Assembly: GCA_947589295.1 (NCBI GenBank)
Contig: CANQBZ010000019.1
Location: forward strand, 1 to 43,573
Reading direction: 5' to 3'
Source: an uncultured Akkermansia sp.
GTDB lineage: Bacteria; Verrucomicrobiota; Verrucomicrobiia; Verrucomicrobiales; Akkermansiaceae
Length of the DNA stretch: 43,573 bases
Shown here: one piece after another, positions 24,971 to 33,556 of the stretch
How positions within the stretch are numbered: position 1 is the stretch's first letter
Layout of the letters: each line of letters opens with the position of its first letter
The notes under the pieces: model-generated
The model's database searches: none
The model's input: the letters and a program-made list of their open reading frames with translations, nothing else
Told to the model about the DNA's origin: nothing
Position numbers and translations under genes: made by a program

Positions 24971-27058
24971 TTATTGAATGCCGCAGCGGTGCAGAAGCGC
25001 TTCAGGGTCGGGATCGCGGTGCATGAAGTCGCGGAAAAGCTCGGCGGCCGGACGCGAATTTCCCTGCGAGAGAATGCAGCGGCGAAAGTCACGCCCCGTC
25101 GCAGGGTTGAAGATGCCCTCTGCTGCGAACCGCGAAAATGCATCCGCTTCCAGCATCTCGGCCCACTTATAGGAGTAGTAGCCGGCCTCGTAGCCGCCAT
25201 CAAAGATGTGGGTGAAAGCGCGCAGCATGGTGTTGCCATCGCTCGAGAGCGGCACGCGGTAGTCTGTCAAAATCTCGCGATCCACTTCTTCAATGGGGCG
25301 GTCGATATATTGGGCCGTGTGGGTGTGCAGCTCCAGGTCGAGCTTAGCAAAGCTCAACTGGCGCATAAAGGCAGAGGCAGCTCCGTAGTTCCGGGCCGCT
25401 ATCATTTTTTTGATGATGTCAAGGGGCAGGGGCGTACCCGTTTCAACGTGGGAAGAGATGCGCTCCAGCGCCTCCGGCTCCCAAGTCCAATTTTCGTTAA
25501 TCTGGCTGGGCAACTCCACGAAGTCCCACGCTACATTGCATCCGGCCAGCGCGCGCACCGGCACATCGCTGAGCGCTTGGTGCAGCAAGTGGCCGAACTC
25601 ATGGAAAATGGTTTCCACCTCATCGTGATTGAGCAAGGAGGGTTTGTCTCCGACAGGCCGGCTCAGATTGCCGCACATGAGCGCCACATGCGGCACGCGA
25701 GATTTGCCATTTGCAGGGGGACAGCCGCAGCTAAGGCATTCCATCCACGCTCCGGCTCGCTTAGTCTCCCGCGGGTACCAGTCGGCGTAGAAAACACAGA
25801 GCAGGTCCTCGCTCTGTGCATCACGTATCTCGAAGTAGAGCACATCTGGATGCCAGACCTCGACCATCCCTGTCGGCACGCTCTCTCCCGTTTGAGGACA
25901 GTAGGTGGAGCGCTCGGAAATACGGATGCCGTAGAGACCTTCGTAGATGGAAAACATGCCGCGTAACACATGCTGCATGGGAAAGTAGGGGCGCAGCTGC
26001 TCGGCGTCGAAATCGTAAAGCTCCCGGCGGCGTTTTTCCTTCCAGTAGCTCACATCCCACGGGTTGAGGGCAGGTATGCTTTGCTGCGTCTGTTGCTCTG
26101 CGTAGCGGCGTAGCGTTTCCATCTCCTCCTCGTAGGCGGGCTTTACTTCATCATGCAAGCGATCGATGAAGGCCAGGGCATTGCTGCCATTGCCGGCCAT
26201 TCGGCGTGCCGTGACGCAATCGGAAAAGGTGGCAAATCCCAGCAATTCGGCCTTTTGCTCGCGAAGGCGCAGGATGTCGTGGATGAGCTTCTCGGTGTCA
26301 AATTTTCCAGTGCCGCGCGTTTGAAGCCCTTCCCAGATGCGGCGGCGCAGTCCCTCATTCTCCGCATAGGCAAGCACCGGTTGCACAGAGGGAAATTGCA
26401 GGGTGAAGCGCCACGCTGGCGCCTGCTCGCTGCCATGGCCCTTGGCACGAGCATCCTGTTGCGCGGATTGCAAGGCGGACTCCGGCAAGCCTGCCACCTC
26501 TGCCGGGTCGCTGGTCACATAATCCCAGGCGTTGGTGGAATCAAGCACACGCTCCCCGAATTCGCGGCAGAGGCGTGCCAATTCGGTGCTCAGTTCACTC
26601 ACCTTTTTCTTGTCCTTGTCATTCAGTTCGGCGCCGTTTTCGCGAAATGTCGTCAGTGTTTCAGAAATAAAACGTTGTTGTACGGGCGAGAGCTGTTGCA
26701 CCCACGTCTGTTCAGCCGCTTCTTTCAGTTTGGCATACAATGTCTCGTTGAGCAGCACACTCATTCCGTAGGCTACCACCTCCGGAGTCAGCTCCGCTAT
26801 GACTTCCCGCAGTTCCGGGCTGTCCATCACGCTTTGCAGGTGGGTGAGTCTCAGCCAGCCGCGATTCAACGCCGCGTCGCTTTGCTCCAGCGCCTCGTAG
26901 GTGTTCTCGTAAGTGGAAGCTTGAACGAGGCATATTTCTTCCACCCTCTCTTTTGCCTTCCCAATGGCTTCTCGTATTTGCTTCCGGGCAGTTTCTGCCG
27001 TCAGCTTGCTCCAAGCAATCTCTTGTGTCTCTTTCAGATATTCTTCTCTGTCTTGCAT
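24971..27058 (-). CDS. prlC: M3-family oligopeptidase (oligopeptidase A type)
   Basis: 695-residue cytosolic zinc metallopeptidase that cleaves short peptides. The active-site HEFGHLLHQAL (H-E-x-x-H) lies at about residue 480, with the third ligand region after it, and the C-terminal FDGGYEAGYYSYKWAEMLEADAFSRF motif is the M3 substrate-binding Tyr/Gly loop. Length is close to E. coli OpdA (~680). The start at 27058 (MQDREEYLKETQ) is preferred: an ATG at 27070 overlaps the -10 box TAGAAT, and the frame's longer extension to 27226 runs across the promoter. It is divergent from the HTH gene at 27189 and convergent with gdhA. Confidence 0.92.
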   Translation of the reverse strand: MQDREEYLKETQEIAWSKLTAETARKQIREAIGKAKERVEEICLVQASTYENTYEALEQSDAALNRGWLRLTHLQSVMDSPELREVIAELTPEVVAYGMSVLLNETLYAKLKEAAEQTWVQQLSPVQQRFISETLTTFRENGAELNDKDKKKVSELSTELARLCREFGERVLDSTNAWDYVTSDPAEVAGLPESALQSAQQDARAKGHGSEQAPAWRFTLQFPSVQPVLAYAENEGLRRRIWEGLQTRGTGKFDTEKLIHDILRLREQKAELLGFATFSDCVTARRMAGNGSNALAFIDRLHDEVKPAYEEEMETLRRYAEQQTQQSIPALNPWDVSYWKEKRRRELYDFDAEQLRPYFPMQHVLRGMFSIYEGLYGIRISERSTYCPQTGESVPTGMVEVWHPDVLYFEIRDAQSEDLLCVFYADWYPRETKRAGAWMECLSCGCPPANGKSRVPHVALMCGNLSRPVGDKPSLLNHDEVETIFHEFGHLLHQALSDVPVRALAGCNVAWDFVELPSQINENWTWEPEALERISSHVETGTPLPLDIIKKMIAARNYGAASAFMRQLSFAKLDLELHTHTAQYIDRPIEEVDREILTDYRVPLSSDGNTMLRAFTHIFDGGYEAGYYSYKWAEMLEADAFSRFAAEGIFNPATGRDFRRCILSQGNSRPAAELFRDFMHRDPDPEALLHRCGIQ

Positions 27059-27068
27059 GGCGTCCGTC

Positions 27069-27098
27069 ATTCTAGCACCTGAGTTTGGGAGCTGTCCA
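27069..27098 (-). promoter_or_regulatory. Promoter of the M3 peptidase gene, -10 overlapping an upstream ATG
   Basis: On the minus strand TGGACA (27098-27093) is 18 bp from TAGAAT (27074-27069). The -10 ends 10 nt before the ATG at 27058 and contains the first bases of the ATG at 27070, the same arrangement as at 23333-23338. Confidence 0.6.
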
Positions 27099-27135
27099 CC
27101 ATGCATTCTGACATTGCTGCCGCCGATTTTTTTTC

Positions 27136-27162
27136 TTGACTGTATCGCCGTAATGATATAAA
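27136..27162 (+). promoter_or_regulatory. Possible promoter of the HTH-kinase genes
   Basis: TTGACT (27136-27141) and TATAAA (27157-27162) with a short 15-bp spacer. Unlike most others here it leaves a ~20-nt leader with a GGGAG ribosome-binding site about 4 nt before the ATG at 27189. Confidence 0.4.
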
Positions 27163-27188
27163 GGAACGGGGAGAAACAGGGAGACTCT

Positions 27189-27527
27189 ATGGAAGACCTG
27201 AAACTTAACATCAAACTATGGCTCAAGGCTAACAGGCATGATTACGCATGGTTGGCAGAGAGGTGTTACGTGACGGAAACGACCGTTCGCAACTGGATGG
27301 CGAAAAAGCCGATACCCAAGGCCAAGGCGCATATCATCCGTGAGCTCATCAATCAGAGCCCGGTAACGATGCCCGTACCCTCGCCGATTGATGTGACTCT
27401 GCAGACGCACGTGACGATACGTATCGATAAGAACGTGACCAAGCGGTTGGAGGATAAGGCGTTCTCACAAGGATTAACGCTTGAGGAATTCCTCTCAAAG
27501 ACGCTGGCGAACCTGAGTGCAGAGTAA
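27189..27527 (+). CDS. Small DNA-binding protein with HTH and ribbon-helix-helix-like parts
   Basis: 112-residue protein. Residues ~5-50 (LNIKLWLKANRHDYAWLAERCYVTETTVRNWMAKK) read as a helix-turn-helix in which WLAERCYVTETTVRNWM supplies the turn and recognition helix. Residues ~73-112 (VTIRIDKNVTKRLEDKAFSQGLTLEEFLSKTL) match the beta-strand plus two helices of an Arc/CopG-type ribbon-helix-helix dimerisation and DNA-binding fold. Having both in so short a protein is unusual. It sits immediately upstream of the kinase gene, whose possible GTG start overlaps its stop, so it likely regulates or belongs to the kinase-GTPase set. Confidence 0.7.
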   Translation: MEDLKLNIKLWLKANRHDYAWLAERCYVTETTVRNWMAKKPIPKAKAHIIRELINQSPVTMPVPSPIDVTLQTHVTIRIDKNVTKRLEDKAFSQGLTLEEFLSKTLANLSAE

Positions 27528-27558
27528 CCAGCGCGCGCGATTCAACCGGTCGCAGGTT

Positions 27559-29118
27559 ATGCAAGCTACGTCGGTGATTGATTTGCCCCCCGGCACGCAT
27601 ATTGGGGAACGCTACAAGCTGCTTAAAGCGATCGGGCAGGGGGGATTCGGCATCACCTACGTCGCGTGGGATGAGGTAGAGCGTTGCCAGGTGGCAGTTA
27701 AGGAGTGCTTCCCGCAAGACATTTGTGTGCGCGATTCCAGTTCCGGGATGGTGGTGCCGGCCCGGGATAGCTTTGAACCGCGCTATATGAAAGCCCTGGA
27801 GGACATGAGGCGCGAGGTTCGCACGCTTGCCGGGCTTGATCATGATGCCATCATACGCATTCGGGACGTTGTTTGGGGAAACGGAAGTGTGTTTTGTGTG
27901 ATGCCTTGGCTGCCCGGAGGCACGCTGAGGGACGCAATTGAGACGAGGCGTGAGAGCATCTCCCCGCAGCAGTCGATAGAATGGTTACACTTGCTGTTGG
28001 AGGCTCTTCGCTACATGCACGGCCGCAGCATCACTCACCGCGATATCAAGCCTGCCAACATTATGTTTGATGCGCAGCAGCGCCCGGTCATCATTGATTT
28101 TGGCGCTGCTCTTAACCGTGCGGAACGTACCTCCAACACGACAACTTCCCAGGGGGCCTTCTCGCGCAATTACGCTGCCCCGGAGCAAATAACGGGAAAA
28201 GGGCGTGTCGGTCCTTGGACAGATTTTTATTCTCTTTCGGCCACATGGTATGAGCTGATTACCGGTATACCGCCGGAGGCTGCCGATGCCCGGCTCGCCC
28301 AAGATGATATGAAAACTCTTGCTAAGCAGGCATCCAGGCTTGGTTACCCGGTGGAAATGTTGGCCCTGTTGGATTGCAACATGGCGTTGCAAGCCAAGTG
28401 GCGTTGTCAGAGTGTCGAGCAGTGGGAGCAATGTTGGGCGGATGGGACCCTGCCGACGCTTGTACACCCCATGCAGCGGCGATGGATGCTTATCCTCGTG
28501 TTGGCGGCCGTTCTTATCGCGGTTGCCCTGGGTATTGTGTGCGCTGTTTACTTCTCAAAGAATGACGAAAATTTTCAGGCAATTCCGACTGTCCAATTGC
28601 CTCCGCAGAATCTCAAGCAGAAGCTCGAGGAATATGTGCAGCGTGAGATTCGTTCCCAAGACTTTTCCAAACTGTGTGAGGATTATGGGACAAAACTTGC
28701 CCAAATCAGGGAAAGACATCATCGCGAGATCGACCAATTCGTTGCGCGATATGTCGCGCTCATCGACCGCGTGGAGAATGAAAAATCGGGTAACGGCATA
28801 TCAGCTGCTCTGCACGATGAGTACTCGAAAATCTCCGCGCGCTTCGGTAAGGAGACCGCTGCCTTGAATGCCGATTACATGAAAGCCAGACGAGAATTTT
28901 GCTTCTCTGCCGAGGATATTCAGAAACATGTCCAGCCACGCAACCGCGCAGAGGAGATTATGATGCCGGCGGTCTGTGGGGAAATTTCTATCAGGCTGTC
29001 CCAGTTGGACGCAAAATTGCTCGCTTTTATGGGTGCCATGCCCGACAGGCAGCAGCTCGATGAGGAATATCTTAAACTCGAAAAAAGAATGGAAGAAAAA
29101 CTAGCTTCCGTTCGCTAG
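27559..29118 (+). CDS. Transmembrane Ser/Thr protein kinase
   Basis: 519-residue kinase with Hanks-type domain at ~19-275: glycine loop AIGQGGFGITY, VAVKE (catalytic Lys48), HRDIKPANIMF (Asp162), DFGAA (Asp180) and YAAPEQ. A membrane helix follows at ~309-332 (WMLILVLAAVLIAVALGIVCAVYF), then ~185 residues predicted outside the cytoplasm that are charged and coiled-coil-like (RERHHREIDQFVARYV). No PASTA or other known sensor domain is seen. ATG at 27559 was chosen; an in-frame GTG at 27517 overlapping the HTH gene's stop is an alternative. The next gene has an FHA-like fold, the usual reader of kinase phospho-threonines, which suggests a signalling pair. Confidence 0.9.
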   Translation: MQATSVIDLPPGTHIGERYKLLKAIGQGGFGITYVAWDEVERCQVAVKECFPQDICVRDSSSGMVVPARDSFEPRYMKALEDMRREVRTLAGLDHDAIIRIRDVVWGNGSVFCVMPWLPGGTLRDAIETRRESISPQQSIEWLHLLLEALRYMHGRSITHRDIKPANIMFDAQQRPVIIDFGAALNRAERTSNTTTSQGAFSRNYAAPEQITGKGRVGPWTDFYSLSATWYELITGIPPEAADARLAQDDMKTLAKQASRLGYPVEMLALLDCNMALQAKWRCQSVEQWEQCWADGTLPTLVHPMQRRWMLILVLAAVLIAVALGIVCAVYFSKNDENFQAIPTVQLPPQNLKQKLEEYVQREIRSQDFSKLCEDYGTKLAQIRERHHREIDQFVARYVALIDRVENEKSGNGISAALHDEYSKISARFGKETAALNADYMKARREFCFSAEDIQKHVQPRNRAEEIMMPAVCGEISIRLSQLDAKLLAFMGAMPDRQQLDEEYLKLEKRMEEKLASVR

Positions 29119-29142
29119 TTGAACGCATCAAGACTCCATTCG

Positions 29143-29157
29143 ATGTGTGGGACACAT
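29143..29157. promoter_or_regulatory. Small inverted repeat between kinase and GTPase genes
   Basis: ATGTGT (29143-29148) and ACACAT (29152-29157) form a 6-bp inverted repeat around GGG, about 50 bp upstream of the GTPase-gene promoter. It could be an operator or a weak hairpin; there is no T-run that would make it a terminator. Confidence 0.25.
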
Positions 29158-29209
29158 TAAAAACGAGCCTCGCCCGGCGCATCAATGTGGAATTGCCCTG
29201 AGAAGCTTC

Positions 29210-29238
29210 TTGACGGACTTGCCCAGTCATGGTATAAC
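29210..29238 (+). promoter_or_regulatory. Internal promoter before the GTPase gene, start-adjacent
   Basis: TTGACG (29210-29215), exactly 17 bp, TATAAC (29233-29238). The -10 ends 12 nt before the ATG at 29251, leaving a leader of about 5 nt and no ribosome-binding site. It would let the GTPase and its followers be expressed apart from the kinase. Confidence 0.65.
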
Positions 29239-29250
29239 ATTTCCGAGCGT

Positions 29251-31017
29251 ATGAGTAGCAGGTTGTACATCTTTGATTGCTTGAGCGGGAAGTTGAGGAT
29301 GGCAGATGCATCATTCATGACGATAGGGCGCGGGGAGGGGAATGTGTTTCGGTGCACGATGAGAGCCCAATCCGGCGGTTCCTTTGCCATGAGGGGAGGG
29401 GTGTGCCGTTTTTTCCCGCACTCGACGATTAGCAGTTATTCGCTGAATGGGCGGCTCTGGCAGCACGAAGCAGAGGTGCAGCCTGGCGTGCTCAATTTGC
29501 TGGTGCTGGCGGGCGGCTGTTTTGTGGTGTGGAGCGGGGATGAGAACGCGCTGCCGGATTTCAGCGCTTTCGACCCGGAGGAGTGGTATGCATACGGCAA
29601 AGATACCGGACGCTGGAGTCAACCCATGCGTCTCTGCGATCTCGTTAAAATACCGGCAGACAGAGTTGACAAAACGCTGGTGCTTTTCAAGGGCATTACA
29701 TCGTGCGCTTTTGAACTGAGGGACATGCTGGACGTTGCGCGATTTGTGCTGGAGGAAAGGGGAGAGATACCCAAGAGCGCCCCGGCGGTGAGCGTGCCTG
29801 CACAGGTAGCATGGGCAGAATCGGAGGTGGATAAAAAAGTATGCTGTCCAAACTGCTGGCAGAGGTTTCCCTTATCTCATGCGTTGGCAGTGTCTGCTCA
29901 CCCGAAGCTCACCGGCGACAACATCTTGGGGAGAGATGCTCCTCAACGGTTTGCACCGGTCAATGTGGACCAGCAGGGGGTGCCGGTGGATGCCATGGGG
30001 GTGAGTGTGCGGGAGTATGCTTGCCCTTGGTGTCACCACAAGTTGCCGCCGTTTTTTGAGCGCACTCGGCAGCTCATCTTTTCCTTGGTGGGGGAGGAGG
30101 CCGCAGGCAAAACCTACTACCTGACCACCATGTTGCATGAACTGGAGTACGCGCTGCCGCGGGAGTTCGGAATAGCGTTTCGCGATGCTGATTCAACGGG
30201 TAATGCTCCGCTCAACGCCCTCCGAGTGCAGTTGTTTAATGCGACCGGGCTTCAAGAGTCGTACCTGAAGCCTACGAAACCCGGTGGCCCGCTTTACCAC
30301 GATGTGTGGATGAAAGAGCAATATGTAAGTGCGCCTCGCCCCTTTATTTACAGCATCAGCCGCGAAAAAAAGACTTACACCATGGTTGTCTATGATACCG
30401 CCGGCGTGAGCTTTAGTCCGCAAAACAGTGCGCACGAGTTGGCGACCGGGCATTTGGAAAGCGCGTCCGCCATTTTATTCCTGTTCGACCCCACGGCGGA
30501 TATAGCGTTTCTCAAGGTGATAAAAAACACGAGTGGCGTCAAGAAGCTTGCAGGTGCGCACAGTCGAGAACGTCAGGCTGTTATGTTGTCGGAAATGGAA
30601 ATGCGCTTGCGCGCAACGCTGCATTTACCGCCGGAGAAGAAGCTGGATGTGCCACTGGCGGTGATGATCGGCAAGAGCGATACATGGCAAGAGCTGCTGG
30701 GTTCGGAGCCCCTGTTGCCGAGTGTGCGCAGCGGGCAGTTCCAGCCAAAGTTTGTGGATGCCAATTCCAAACGCTTGCGCGAATTGCTTTTCAGCATATC
30801 GCCCAATATCTGCATGAATGCAGAGGCTATCTCGTCGAACGTCCGCTACTTCGCCGTAAGTTCTTTCGGGCATGAATCGGAAGCCCTGGTGGATGAAAGC
30901 GGTCAAACGCACCAAGTGCCGGCAGAGGGCACGGTGCGGCCCAGCCGGGTGATTGATCCTGTGCTGTGGGCTTTGCATTGCAAGGACAGTAGCCTGCTGC
31001 GAAAAAATGGCTCCTGA
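29251..31017 (+). CDS. FHA-like / double zinc-ribbon / TRAFAC-like GTPase protein
   Basis: 588-residue soluble protein. Residues ~1-70 resemble an FHA domain in degenerate form (FMTIGRGEGN, later STISSYSLNGRLW). Around residues 200-270 are two CxxC knuckles, CCPNCWQRF and ACPWCHHKLP, separated by ~55 residues and likely binding zinc. The rest is a P-loop domain: GEEAAGKT (Walker A, residues 281-288), YTMVVYDTAGVSF (Walker B/DxxG, DTAG), and MIGKSDTW at the position of the NKxD specificity motif (GKSD). I relate it to the bacterial zinc-ribbon 'double-GTPase' families described in conflict systems, from memory. The frame is open to 29185, but ATG 29251 follows the promoter. The next gene starts 14 bp later. 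Confidence 0.75.
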   Translation: MSSRLYIFDCLSGKLRMADASFMTIGRGEGNVFRCTMRAQSGGSFAMRGGVCRFFPHSTISSYSLNGRLWQHEAEVQPGVLNLLVLAGGCFVVWSGDENALPDFSAFDPEEWYAYGKDTGRWSQPMRLCDLVKIPADRVDKTLVLFKGITSCAFELRDMLDVARFVLEERGEIPKSAPAVSVPAQVAWAESEVDKKVCCPNCWQRFPLSHALAVSAHPKLTGDNILGRDAPQRFAPVNVDQQGVPVDAMGVSVREYACPWCHHKLPPFFERTRQLIFSLVGEEAAGKTYYLTTMLHELEYALPREFGIAFRDADSTGNAPLNALRVQLFNATGLQESYLKPTKPGGPLYHDVWMKEQYVSAPRPFIYSISREKKTYTMVVYDTAGVSFSPQNSAHELATGHLESASAILFLFDPTADIAFLKVIKNTSGVKKLAGAHSRERQAVMLSEMEMRLRATLHLPPEKKLDVPLAVMIGKSDTWQELLGSEPLLPSVRSGQFQPKFVDANSKRLRELLFSISPNICMNAEAISSNVRYFAVSSFGHESEALVDESGQTHQVPAEGTVRPSRVIDPVLWALHCKDSSLLRKNGS

Positions 31018-31031
31018 ACAACGGCTCGGCT

Positions 31032-33554
31032 ATGTCATACCAGCTCATCTATACCATCCGGGGAAAGATAGCAGGCGCAGCGAGTTCGGCACCGCAAGTT
31101 GTGGCGCGTACGCGGCAGATGCCCGAGCGAATGGTGTCGCTGCTCATCGACCGCGGAAATCTGCTTTGCCTTTCCGTTGCAGATGATGCGCTGTTTTTAT
31201 ATGATTTGGCGAAGGTCGAAGAGGAGGTATGCCACGTCCTGACATCCGTGCGCGAGGGCGAAACGAATGGCGAGACAATAGTCCACTACCTGCTCCTGCG
31301 AGGGACGGAGGTTGAACAGATCGCGCAGGCGGATGAGCATGCCACCCCGGCAGGCGTTTTCCTCTTGCTGGAGCAGCAGGGATTTTGGGCCGAGCAATGG
31401 AATAAGGAGCCCGTCCTGCTGGAGGAGTCGGAGGCGCGCTTGGCCGGACGATGTTCATCGGGGGAAAACCTTGCCACCTGGCAGGTGTTCACAGGGGATG
31501 CCTCAGGCGCTCGTTTGTTGCAGGAGGCGCCGTATAATGAGCATTGCTTGGTATGTGTGCCGAGTGGTACGCGTTCGCGGGATGCGCTGCGGCTGTTGCA
31601 CGAGAGCGATGAGTTGAGTCGGCAGCGTGGATGGGGCGCGAGTTTTTGCGTCAATGCGGGTAATCTGCAGGTGTTGCGCAGCTGCCGTCGCGTGGTGTGT
31701 ACGGCGGAGAACAATCAGTTGCTCACGGCGGCTCGGCAGGCTCATGTGCCCATCTTGGAGGTGCGTCCGCGCACGCCAGCCGCTGCAAGTCCGGTTGAGC
31801 CGGGCAAGCCGGTTGAGCAGGGAAATGTCATCATGGCGATCCCCGCCGCCCCGTCGGATGCTTCCTCGACCCCGTTTCCATCCCGCTTGTTCAGTCGCTA
31901 CACGGAAGATGGTATGTTGTCCTTTATGGAGCCGGGCCCGTCGACGCAGAGAAAGTCGTGGGACATGAAGCTTGGGCTGGTCATAGGGCTGAGTGTGCTT
32001 GTGCTGGCGGCGGCATTGGCGCTGCCGGACCTGTTGGAGAAAAGAGAATCGCCGTCGGCGGACCGGACGCTTTCTCATGCAGAGCTTGCGGATGCGCCGT
32101 TGCCGACGCCCTCCTCCCCCGTGCAGACAGATGCCGCTCCTGCGTCAGGGGCGGCGGTGGAGGCTCTTCCTCCGTCACCCGGTTCCGGTTCGCCCTCGGA
32201 ATCTTCTTCCACCGTGCTTCCTGCTGATCAACCCGGACCGAGCGCCCTGCCCGATCCCGAAGAGATCCCGCATGAGGCGGAGGAGGATCAGGAGGAGCCT
32301 GATGCCGATGCTTCGGCAGAGACCGATGAGGGGATGGGCGCTCGCAAAATTGTTGTCATGGGGCAAGCGTTGCCGAGCGGTTTGCTGCCGAAGGATAAAA
32401 GTGTGGTGGAGCGCGGTGTGTTGATTCTGCATGAGGACTTCAACGGGCAACAGCCACAGCGCCGGGTGATCATGTTGCAACCCGGAAAAGTAACCTTGGC
32501 GTTGCGACGCACGGGCGAGCGCAGTATGAGCGTCACCCTGCTGCAGGGTGGAAAGCCCGCGCAGGACCTCCCCCCGGTGAATGTCACGGAAAAGCAAGGA
32601 AAGTTGGCGCAAGTGACGGTTCGAGATAAGCCGGCGGCGCTGCAGCTTCCCTACGTCGATGCGCAGGGAAAGCTGCGTTATGCGATTCTTCTTCCGGAAC
32701 TGGGGGCGCGGCTCAAGGCAACGGGATACAGTAAGCTGCCGGAGCCTGTAAGCAAGCTTGATCTGCCTGATGTCAGCAAATGGTACGCGCCGGAAAATGA
32801 CGCCCGCCACGCCAAGTTGTCGGTCTTGACCATGTTGAGCAAGCAGAGCAGCGAAGTCATACCCGCCGGCAAATTACAGCTTCCGGACTTTGAGGCGCCG
32901 AATGAAGTGCGCATTGTATCGTCTTCCGAGGAGTACAGTGCGCTCGCCTTGCCGGAAGACGGAGAGAAGCGCGGGGTATTCGCCTGGGTTGTAACTGTAA
33001 CCCGTCAATTTGACTTCCGAAAGGAGGTGGCCCTTTCCTTGCGCAAATTTTTTGCCGAACCTGCCAGGCAGCGTGGTAAAAAGAGCCACGCCGACTTTCA
33101 TCATCTCTACATGCTCGTGCAGCGTCTCGCTGAGGAAGAGCACAGTAATCGCCGCGAGGACCTCGTCGACCAGTACTTCAAGTTGTTCCGCGATGAGCCG
33201 TTTGCGCGCTACGCACATGACGAGCTGCTGCGTGAATGCGCGCAATATGTGCCGCTCAATGGTCGCGAGAACGGCAAATTGCGCAGGTATTTAACGGTGC
33301 GTGAAAATGCCCGGCAAATGTTGCTGGTGCTGAAGAGTCGTCTGAATGAACAGGTGCGCGAGGCGTACGAAAATGCACGCCTTCAAATCCTGCCTGAGCG
33401 CCAGCGTCTGGATGAACAGGTGCGCAAGGCATACAAAAAGCGGCATCAGCAGGACACGAAGCGCATGCCGGTGATCGAGCTGCGTCTCACCAAGGTGAAG
33501 CTCAGCAAGCGCAACAAGCTGATCTGGACCTTCACTCTGCAACCCAGGGACTGA
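31032..33554 (+). CDS. Membrane protein with GAP1-like (GTPase-associated protein 1) N-terminus
   Basis: 840-residue protein. The N-terminus (MSYQLIYTIRGKIAGAASS then PQVVARTRQMPERMVSLL) resembles the opening of GTPase-associated protein 1, 'QL-YTSA--GL----F-TVART-GMP--L', known as the partner of zinc-ribbon GTPases; similarity judged from memory. Cytoplasmic part ~1-310, one membrane helix at ~313-334 (LGLVIGLSVLVLAAALALP), then a Pro/Ser/Glu/Asp-rich acidic linker (~340-440), an unrecognised beta-rich region and a helical C-terminus containing a near-exact 22-residue repeat (RLNEQVREAYEN / RLDEQVRKAYKK). It follows the GTPase gene by 14 bp and ends 2 bp before the next gene, so the three are co-expressed. 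Confidence 0.65.
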   Translation: MSYQLIYTIRGKIAGAASSAPQVVARTRQMPERMVSLLIDRGNLLCLSVADDALFLYDLAKVEEEVCHVLTSVREGETNGETIVHYLLLRGTEVEQIAQADEHATPAGVFLLLEQQGFWAEQWNKEPVLLEESEARLAGRCSSGENLATWQVFTGDASGARLLQEAPYNEHCLVCVPSGTRSRDALRLLHESDELSRQRGWGASFCVNAGNLQVLRSCRRVVCTAENNQLLTAARQAHVPILEVRPRTPAAASPVEPGKPVEQGNVIMAIPAAPSDASSTPFPSRLFSRYTEDGMLSFMEPGPSTQRKSWDMKLGLVIGLSVLVLAAALALPDLLEKRESPSADRTLSHAELADAPLPTPSSPVQTDAAPASGAAVEALPPSPGSGSPSESSSTVLPADQPGPSALPDPEEIPHEAEEDQEEPDADASAETDEGMGARKIVVMGQALPSGLLPKDKSVVERGVLILHEDFNGQQPQRRVIMLQPGKVTLALRRTGERSMSVTLLQGGKPAQDLPPVNVTEKQGKLAQVTVRDKPAALQLPYVDAQGKLRYAILLPELGARLKATGYSKLPEPVSKLDLPDVSKWYAPENDARHAKLSVLTMLSKQSSEVIPAGKLQLPDFEAPNEVRIVSSSEEYSALALPEDGEKRGVFAWVVTVTRQFDFRKEVALSLRKFFAEPARQRGKKSHADFHHLYMLVQRLAEEEHSNRREDLVDQYFKLFRDEPFARYAHDELLRECAQYVPLNGRENGKLRRYLTVRENARQMLLVLKSRLNEQVREAYENARLQILPERQRLDEQVRKAYKKRHQQDTKRMPVIELRLTKVKLSKRNKLIWTFTLQPRD
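33339..33437 (+). repeat. 66-bp direct repeat inside the GAP1-like gene
   Basis: The segment starting CGTCTGAATGAACAGGTGCG at 33339 recurs with few changes at 33405, a period of 66 bp (22 codons). It encodes the duplicated coiled-coil stretch near the C-terminus. One full period and about half of a second are seen. Confidence 0.7.
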
Positions 33555-33556
33555 CT

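Noticed and set aside
24872..25966. 364-codon plus-strand frame
   Set aside because: Antisense to the M3 peptidase, whose motifs are on the minus strand; it also runs through the gdhA terminator.
26153..27082. 309-codon plus-strand frame
   Set aside because: Shadow of the M3 peptidase N-terminal half.
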